From an uncultured Anaerosporobacter sp. (GTDB lineage: Bacteria > Bacillota > Clostridia > Lachnospirales > Lachnospiraceae): 10,151 bases of DNA. The notes under the pieces were generated by a model. It saw only the letters and a list, made by a program, of their open reading frames with translations. It had not been told where the DNA came from and made no database searches. Of this stretch, positions 4,809 through 10,151 are shown piece after piece. The DNA lies in contig CALZJY010000047.1 of the NCBI GenBank assembly GCA_945787925.1, positions 1-10,151 of the forward strand. Reading direction: 5' to 3'. Within the stretch, counting starts at the first letter, position 1. Each line of letters begins with the position of its first letter. The position numbers were made by a program, and so were the translations under genes.

Positions 4809-7787
4809 CTACATTCTTAGCACAAAAATATAGCGATAATACCACTTCTTCCATTTGCTCATACCTGCATAGAGTGTGGTTACAAATTCTCGGTAGAACT
4901 TGCTTGCGATCTCTTCTTCTTCCTTGCTAAGTAAGGATATTCCGAACTTGGCCTTTAGCAGGATTGCAAAGTATACTTGTGCTTCTTGTACGGAACATGC
5001 AGGATACGTCTCTATGAATCGTTTTGCATATTCCTCATAAGAAGCGCTAGTATCATACTCTTCGATCTGGTGCTTTGTAAGTCTTACGATTTCTCGATAT
5101 TCCATCAGGATTCGCTGATTCCTATTCATCTTATCCCGTCTATTCGCATACCATGCTGTAAGGACACGTCTTCGAAGCTCAATCACAGCCACTGCTGACA
5201 CAAGTAGAAGAATTGCTGCCACAATGAGCTGAATCGTTTTCTTGATTGCAATGCCTAGTCCGTCATACCACTGCTGAATGCCTTCTAAAAATGACTTCTT
5301 CTGCATTTGCGTTTGGGGCTGTGGATTTTGTTTGAGTGGCGTTGCCGTAACCTTCGGTGCCTTTGTGTTCGCAGGTTTTGCCGTAGGCTTTCTTGTAGGC
5401 TTTAAGGTTGCCTTTGGATCCATGTTTACTGGCGGAATCTCAATCGTGCTTCCATTTGCATATGGGGCCGTCATCTCAATCGGAGTCCAGCCATAGCCTG
5501 GAAGATATACTTCTACCCACGCGTGGGCATTGGTATCCTTTACGTCAATCTCTACTAAATCTCTGCTCTCTTCACGGAAGGAACCATCCTCAATGCGAAT
5601 AGTTGACTGGGAACCGATTACATTTGCAGATTTAAAATCTTGATCCGTTACGACATAGCCTTCCACATATCTTGCCGGAACACCCATTGCACGAAGCATT
5701 ACCGTAGCCGCACTGGCATAGTGCATACAATACCCGCGCTTCTTATGAAACAAGAAATCCTCTACATAGTCCTTATTGCTAGCCGTCTTTCCTGGAGAAA
5801 GGGTATACTCCGTATTTTGTGCAAGATAATCCTTTACAAAGGAAATCGCCTCAAACATCCTATCCTGATTCATCAACTCATCATAAGTAAAGTCCTCGGA
5901 ACAGTACTGCTCTGCCTCCATAAAAGTATTCTCACGGTAATTCTCATACAGCTTTTTTGCATAAGCGGTCGTATCGATCTGATCCATCGTTACGTATTCA
6001 CCATCGACGGAAGCATCATGATACGCCACTTTTTGATCCTTTACGAGCTCCTTCACTTTCTCTAATCCATGCTCAGGAAGTCTCGTATACACATCCTTCA
6101 CTAATTCAAAATATTCTTTTTCATCATTTGCAAAGTTGCGATATGCAATCATGTCCGAAATCTTGGAGAATGGATCATATAAATAGGTTCCAATCATGCC
6201 AACCGTTCTCTCATCTTCTACTCCAACTGACTTATCAATCTCCGACCACGGCAGCGTAATATCGCTATTTAAGATTTCATTGACCAAATCACCCTCTTGT
6301 TCTGGATCGAACTCTGACAAATCGCGGTTGATCGTACGTTCCACGATTTTAGTATTTAATACGTTTAGCTGTAATAAGGAGGAGAACTTTGCATACTTAA
6401 AGAATCTCTCATAATACGTGCTATCTCCGCTTTTTTCACCAAGATCGTACACATAATACGATCCATCGGCAATGCTGCTAATCGAAACCTTTCCATCCAA
6501 TAACTGATAACTATCCATCGTGTTGTAAGGGACGTAATCACAGCTCTTATCGGCACTAACATTGTTCACCTGCATCACAAGCCGTTCCATTGGAAGATAT
6601 GGATACAGACCACCGGCATATGCATTGAGCAACCGTTGATATAATTCTTCTTCACTGCCATCATATCCAAGGCGCGCATTTAAATCGTCAATACGTTGTT
6701 GCTCCCCGTCTTCTAATGGCTTCCAAGATTCTCCCGTATAACGCTCTCCTATGTATCCTTTGAGATACAGCGTCCTATTTATATTCGTCCGCTGCGTCGT
6801 GATCTTTAATGCGGTCGTATTCTCATACTTGATCTTTCCTACCCTGCCCAGCTTTCCATTACTCATACCACTGTTACTATCGCCTTCGAACTGCTCTGCA
6901 AACTTATGGAAAATCGTATCCTTTAATAACTCTCCAGACGTAAGCTCCTTCATCTTATCCTGCAAGTCTAATCGAATCTGCTTGGCATCAAATTCTGTTT
7001 CATAACGTTCTGGGGAATAGGCAACATACGTGACTACAAATATAAGAGCTAATATTAGAAAGCTGATGCTCTGCGCCCGTACCCTTGTGCGCTCTAACGT
7101 ATGGACCTCGAACTGTCCAACCGTCCCTCGGTTTGCCTTGGAGAATAATCCATACTTCTCACAAACGGTTCCTGCAAACAATGCCACCGTACCAATGATA
7201 TAACCGATATATGGCTTAAGATTTGGCGCATATCCAACGACAAAGCAAAGATATACGATTGGTACCGTAACGATGATATATAAGAACATGGTCTTCCCGT
7301 ACATTCCTACATAGCAGACAATTGCCACGATTATCATCATAATAAAGAGCAAGAAATACTGCTCTGCCTTGTCATATGAAGAATCTGATATTGCCAATGA
7401 CTCCATCGATTCATCAAAATATTCATTATACATTCCTACAAATGCATTATAAACGCCTGCATACCCTGCCTGAAGGGTTTCTAGCCTAATATATCCATAC
7501 ATCACATACAGGAAAAATGTCATGATTCCTGTATATTTAAATATCGACTGAAAATAATACAATACCATAAAATACGCTACCATGATGCCAATACTGCCAA
7601 TGACTACTGGCTTGCTAATGTCAATTCTAAGCCCCGTGCTGAAACAAAAACAAATACTACAGCAGATGGTAGCAAGGATGATATATACGAATAGATACTC
7701 CCACCATGGAATGGTTCCAGTATTCTTCATCACAAGCTCGATATCTTTGTCTATTCGAATTCCATTGTTACTGCTTGACTTAATCAT
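4809..7787 (-). CDS. Membrane-anchored transglutaminase-like protein (TgpA/YebA type)
   Basis: The 992-residue protein has about seven N-terminal membrane helices (roughly 29-49, 59-77, 83-97, 144-165, 167-185, 193-211 and 245-262), a long outer region, a transglutaminase core, a linker, an eighth helix (852-869) and a cytoplasmic tail. The core has C687 in KRGYCMHYASA followed by MRAMGVPARYVEGY-like sequence, H755 in NAHAWVEVYLPGYGW, and E771 in WTPIEMT where many relatives have Asp. Residues 791-831 are a Lys/Pro/Thr/Gln-rich linker (KPTRKPTAKPANTKAP). The tail (about 870-992) resembles the DUF4129 part of TgpA-like proteins. These proteins are thought to act at the outer face of the membrane by thiol acyl-transfer or proteolysis; substrates are mostly unknown. 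It is longer than B. subtilis YebA. GAGGAG precedes the ATG, only 13 bases separate it from the DUF58 stop, and a terminator follows. Family is strong, reaction inferred. Confidence 0.92.
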   Translation of the reverse strand: MIKSSSNNGIRIDKDIELVMKNTGTIPWWEYLFVYIILATICCSICFCFSTGLRIDISKPVVIGSIGIMVAYFMVLYYFQSIFKYTGIMTFFLYVMYGYIRLETLQAGYAGVYNAFVGMYNEYFDESMESLAISDSSYDKAEQYFLLFIMMIIVAIVCYVGMYGKTMFLYIIVTVPIVYLCFVVGYAPNLKPYIGYIIGTVALFAGTVCEKYGLFSKANRGTVGQFEVHTLERTRVRAQSISFLILALIFVVTYVAYSPERYETEFDAKQIRLDLQDKMKELTSGELLKDTIFHKFAEQFEGDSNSGMSNGKLGRVGKIKYENTTALKITTQRTNINRTLYLKGYIGERYTGESWKPLEDGEQQRIDDLNARLGYDGSEEELYQRLLNAYAGGLYPYLPMERLVMQVNNVSADKSCDYVPYNTMDSYQLLDGKVSISSIADGSYYVYDLGEKSGDSTYYERFFKYAKFSSLLQLNVLNTKIVERTINRDLSEFDPEQEGDLVNEILNSDITLPWSEIDKSVGVEDERTVGMIGTYLYDPFSKISDMIAYRNFANDEKEYFELVKDVYTRLPEHGLEKVKELVKDQKVAYHDASVDGEYVTMDQIDTTAYAKKLYENYRENTFMEAEQYCSEDFTYDELMNQDRMFEAISFVKDYLAQNTEYTLSPGKTASNKDYVEDFLFHKKRGYCMHYASAATVMLRAMGVPARYVEGYVVTDQDFKSANVIGSQSTIRIEDGSFREESRDLVEIDVKDTNAHAWVEVYLPGYGWTPIEMTAPYANGSTIEIPPVNMDPKATLKPTRKPTAKPANTKAPKVTATPLKQNPQPQTQMQKKSFLEGIQQWYDGLGIAIKKTIQLIVAAILLLVSAVAVIELRRRVLTAWYANRRDKMNRNQRILMEYREIVRLTKHQIEEYDTSASYEEYAKRFIETYPACSVQEAQVYFAILLKAKFGISLLSKEEEEIASKFYREFVTTLYAGMSKWKKWYYRYIFVLRM

Positions 7788-7800
7788 ACTTTCTCCTCAC

Positions 7801-8991
7801 TTATAGCAATAATGCCTCGATTCTCTCTTTGTATCCATCCACTTCGATATACTCGATTCCACCTGAGAAAGCCACGCCAGTCTCCTCCCATGGCTCCTTC
7901 TCACCGACGATACGAATTGCTTGTACTTCGGTTTTTGAATAATCGGTAGAAAATGTTTCTTCCTCGTCTGTCATTTCTTCCCCTGTCACATAGTAGAGCT
8001 TCGCGACCGAACATTCCGTTCCTAGCATCGAATGCATCGAAACGATTTCCCTTCCAGTCTCCTCCGCCTTCACTTCTAACAGTTCATACAGCACACGATA
8101 TAAGTCTTCTTCTCCTGTAATCCTCTCACAATGATAGTCCTCTTTTTTCTTCTCATACCATGCGATAAAATGTACTTGCTCATTCGCAATCATATGATAT
8201 GACATACTGGCGATCGTAGCCATCATCGCATCATAATAGGACAAGCGATGCTCTTCCTTCTTATCCACGCTTAAGTTCACCAAGATTCCAACGGAACACG
8301 CGATCGGAAGGCTGTATTCCTTTACCATCACACAGTCCCTCTTGCTACTTAGCTTCCAATGGATTCGATGAATCTTGTCCCCATCCTTATATTCCCTAAT
8401 ATCAAATACCTCCGATGGATCATCTCCACTTTTCACCTTAGAAAATGTCTCGCTGTCTAATAACTCCTGATGGATGACCTTGATTTCATTTTCCATACTG
8501 AACACTTCAGGAAATACCTTGATTGTACAGCTTGTATCTGGCTTCAAATTGCGATGGAAAATTCTTAGCAAGTCATACACTACGACCTTCTTGATTCCAA
8601 CCTTCATGCTGCCTACATGTTCCGATGTTAATGTGAATTTAATCGACTGCGTTGTCTTTCCATTGATGCTTACACAAAAGCTCTGATACTGTTTCAGATG
8701 CTCATATTCATTTTCATAAGAAATCACGGCCTTCACACAAGCCACTGGTAAGAAGGACGTATTCTCAATCACCAAGCTTACCTGCATTGGCTCGTCCTTG
8801 TTTACCGTTGCCGAATCCACCTTAAGAGTCGCTTTAAGATGGCGTTTGCTGTACCACACCAAACCAATCTGAAGCACTCCAAAAATCAAAAGCATGAAAA
8901 AGATATACATACACTGTACACCCGTATATAACAATGCCAATACTCCTGAGTAAATCAGGACTGCTACATAAATGCTCTTATTTATCCACAT
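7801..8991 (-). CDS. DUF58-domain membrane protein (YeaD-like)
   Basis: The protein has 396 residues. Two closely spaced hydrophobic segments (about 7-23 and 28-46) anchor the N-terminus. A beta-rich segment follows (about 52-160), then the DUF58 signature at 197-226, with FDIREYKDGD, IHRIHWKLSS and VMVKEY. Residues from about 230 (SVGILVNLS) may form the vWA-like fold proposed for this family, but I see no clear MIDAS DxSxS. DUF58 proteins are nearly always encoded between a MoxR ATPase and a transglutaminase, as here, and are presumed to be clients or adaptors of MoxR; no enzymatic activity is established. GGAG (9003-9006) is 11 bases before the ATG, a slightly long spacing. The gap to the MoxR gene is 33 bases and to the transglutaminase gene 13, all on one transcript. 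Confidence 0.92.
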   Translation of the reverse strand: MWINKSIYVAVLIYSGVLALLYTGVQCMYIFFMLLIFGVLQIGLVWYSKRHLKATLKVDSATVNKDEPMQVSLVIENTSFLPVACVKAVISYENEYEHLKQYQSFCVSINGKTTQSIKFTLTSEHVGSMKVGIKKVVVYDLLRIFHRNLKPDTSCTIKVFPEVFSMENEIKVIHQELLDSETFSKVKSGDDPSEVFDIREYKDGDKIHRIHWKLSSKRDCVMVKEYSLPIACSVGILVNLSVDKKEEHRLSYYDAMMATIASMSYHMIANEQVHFIAWYEKKKEDYHCERITGEEDLYRVLYELLEVKAEETGREIVSMHSMLGTECSVAKLYYVTGEEMTDEEETFSTDYSKTEVQAIRIVGEKEPWEETGVAFSGGIEYIEVDGYKERIEALLL

Positions 8992-9024
8992 CGTTGCTCT
9001 TTCTCCTTTTCTACTCTCATCCTC

Positions 9025-9957
9025 TTATAATTTTGGTGGAGCTACTTGAGAAAGGATTTGATCCGTAAGATCTTTGGCAGTCATATGGTTCACTCTTGCT
9101 TTTGGGTTTAGTACTAGACGGTGTCCTACCACGCTGTAGAATACTTCTGTAATATCCTCTGGAATTACATAGTCACGATTATGGACATACGCTCTTGCCT
9201 TTACCATATTCGTAAGCGCGATACTCCCTCTAGGACTTACTCCAAGTGTAATGAGTGGATGTTTTCTTGTTGCCGCTACCAGTGCAGCTATGTACGCATA
9301 AAGCACATCGTGAATATATACTTGCGCAACCTCCTGTTGCATTCTTACGATTTCTTCTCTTGTTGCAACTTGTCTAATCTGCTTTAAAGGCTCTCCTGCC
9401 TGTTTTCCTTTTAAGATATCGATTTCCTGTGTGATATCTGGATATCCCATCGTAAGTCGAACCATGAAACGGTCTAGCTGGGATTCTGGCAACATCTGCG
9501 TTCCGACACTTCCTACCGGATTCTGTGTTGCAATTACAACGAAGGGATCTGGCACCCGTCTTGTCACTCCATCTACTGTAACGCTTCCTTCTTCCATAAC
9601 CTCTAATAAGGCAGATTGGGTCTTACTTGAAGTACGGTTGATTTCATCTGCTAAGAACAGATTACAAAGCACTGCACCTGGCTTATATTCAAAGGTATTC
9701 TCTCTAGTCAGTACGCTAAATCCGACTACATCCGTTGGAAGTACGTCTGGTGTGAATTGCATACGCTTATACTCTAAATCCATTACTTTTGAAAATGCTA
9801 ATGCAAGCGTTGTCTTTCCTACTCCTGGTATATCTTCAATCAATATATGGCCTTTTGCCAAAATGGCAGTTAATACGCTTTCAATGACATCCTCTTTTCC
9901 TTTAATTACTTTCTGCACTTCCTGCGCGATTGCTGTTACTGTGTTCTCTTTTAACAT
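9025..9957 (-). CDS. MoxR-family AAA+ ATPase (YeaC-like)
   Basis: The 310-residue ATPase carries all expected AAA+ elements: Walker A EDIPGVGKTT (41-50), Walker B LFLADEINR (D104, E105), sensor 1 VIATQNP (N146), arginine finger region LPESQLDRF (R163) and sensor 2 GVSPRGS (R243). FTPDVLPTDVVG (68-79) and YKPGAVLCN (91-99) are typical of MoxR proteins. The family acts as a cytoplasmic, probably ring-forming, chaperone-like ATPase that helps assemble or activate partner proteins, often with vWA or DUF58 folds. It is the first gene of the operon, behind a recognisable promoter with an untranslated leader of about 62 bases; GGGAG lies about 10 bases before the ATG. Gene order matches B. subtilis yeaC-yeaD-yebA. 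I see nothing missing or truncated. Confidence 0.95.
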   Translation of the reverse strand: MLKENTVTAIAQEVQKVIKGKEDVIESVLTAILAKGHILIEDIPGVGKTTLALAFSKVMDLEYKRMQFTPDVLPTDVVGFSVLTRENTFEYKPGAVLCNLFLADEINRTSSKTQSALLEVMEEGSVTVDGVTRRVPDPFVVIATQNPVGSVGTQMLPESQLDRFMVRLTMGYPDITQEIDILKGKQAGEPLKQIRQVATREEIVRMQQEVAQVYIHDVLYAYIAALVAATRKHPLITLGVSPRGSIALTNMVKARAYVHNRDYVIPEDITEVFYSVVGHRLVLNPKARVNHMTAKDLTDQILSQVAPPKL

Positions 9958-10026
9958 ATTTTCTGTCTCCCATAGATTTATTGGTACTACTTAATATCAA
10001 AACAATTACTCTGCATTTCAAATGTA

Positions 10027-10055
10027 ATTATATAAAATTTTCCATCCACTAGCAA
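10027..10055 (-). promoter_or_regulatory. Sigma-A type promoter of the MoxR/DUF58/transglutaminase operon
   Basis: On the - strand, TTGCTA (10050-10055) and a perfect TATAAT (10027-10032) are separated by exactly 17 bp. Transcription would start near 10020, about 62 bases before the MoxR start codon. It lies just after the terminator of the upstream gene, as expected for an independent operon promoter. Confidence 0.7.
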
Positions 10056-10112
10056 GAAATTATCACTTTAGTGCACCGAAGGAGATTCTTCGCAATTTCC
10101 TATGCAATAACG

Positions 10113-10141
10113 AGAAAAAACAGGCAACCATTGGTTGCCTG
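10113..10141 (-). terminator. Rho-independent terminator of an upstream - strand gene outside the window
   Basis: CAGGCAACCA and TGGTTGCCTG are perfect 10-base arms around one central base (10121-10141); in practice an 8-bp stem with a 5-base loop. On the - strand they are followed by TTTTTTCTC (10120 down to 10112). No T-run follows on the + strand, so it works leftward, implying that a - strand gene ends just beyond the right edge. Confidence 0.8.
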
Positions 10142-10151
10142 CCCCTTTGCT

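Noticed and set aside
5338..5420. Possible tandem DNA repeat in the Lys/Pro/Thr linker of the transglutaminase
   Set aside because: The protein is compositionally repetitive (KPT, KPTA, KPA, TKAP), but the DNA copies are short and imperfect; better treated as a linker than as a repeat array.
5640..6259. Overlapping + strand open frames (141 and 100 codons) opposite the transglutaminase gene
   Set aside because: They are antisense to the transglutaminase outer and core regions, with no start context and no recognisable domains.
9431..9994. 187-codon + strand open frame opposite the MoxR gene
   Set aside because: It is wholly antisense to conserved AAA+ motifs, and its Ser/Thr-rich translation has no domain signature.
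1..10151. CRISPR array, mobile element, tRNA, riboswitch or defence system
   Set aside because: I saw no regularly spaced repeats, transposase or integrase genes, tRNA-like cloverleaf or long structured leader. MoxR with a DUF58 protein was considered as a MoxR-vWA type defence module, but the order with a TgpA-like transglutaminase fits the widespread housekeeping cluster.

Overview
The window looks like chromosomal DNA from a low-to-moderate GC Gram-positive bacterium of the class Clostridia, most likely Lachnospiraceae. That placement is inferred from the gene families (a three-domain S1 protein, a YjbM/RelQ-like alarmone synthetase, a MoxR/DUF58/transglutaminase cluster), strong AGGAGG-type ribosome binding sites, sigma-A type promoters and tight operon packing. 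I saw no tRNA, rRNA, CRISPR array, insertion sequence or phage gene. It reads as ordinary core or housekeeping territory with one clearly broken gene.

Layout. On the + strand, positions 2-184 are the end of a GNAT acetyltransferase gene, followed by an S1-domain RNA-binding protein (216-1148). This rightward unit meets a leftward unit at a perfect 15-bp palindrome (1171-1204) that serves as a shared bidirectional terminator. Everything else lies on the - strand. Reading leftward from the right edge: the terminator of an unseen upstream gene (10113-10141); a good promoter (-35 TTGCTA, 17 bp, -10 TATAAT); a three-gene operon of MoxR-type AAA+ ATPase, DUF58 protein and a 992-residue membrane transglutaminase, closed by a hairpin terminator (4763-4797); then an OmpR-type response regulator whose end overlaps by 8 bp the start of its histidine kinase gene; then, behind its own extended -10 promoter, a small alarmone synthetase and an RNase Z-like metallo-beta-lactamase-fold protein.

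How the genes fit together. MoxR, DUF58 and transglutaminase form a known conserved module (B. subtilis yeaC-yeaD-yebA order), probably a membrane-associated chaperone or assembly ATPase, its DUF58 partner and an outward-facing transglutaminase-like protein. The two-component pair beside it resembles envelope-stress systems, but the kinase is degenerate: it has a TAG stop, a net frameshift, and no recognisable second transmembrane helix and almost no HAMP domain. The regulator is intact, so it may now be an orphan or be served by another kinase. The (p)ppGpp synthetase and the metallo-hydrolase share a transcript.

I did not find a convincing undescribed system. The observations most worth checking are the broken kinase beside an intact regulator, the transglutaminase with Glu in place of the catalytic Asp and a Lys/Pro/Thr linker, the basic-tailed alarmone synthetase cotranscribed with an RNase Z-like protein, and a palindrome inside the alarmone operon promoter.
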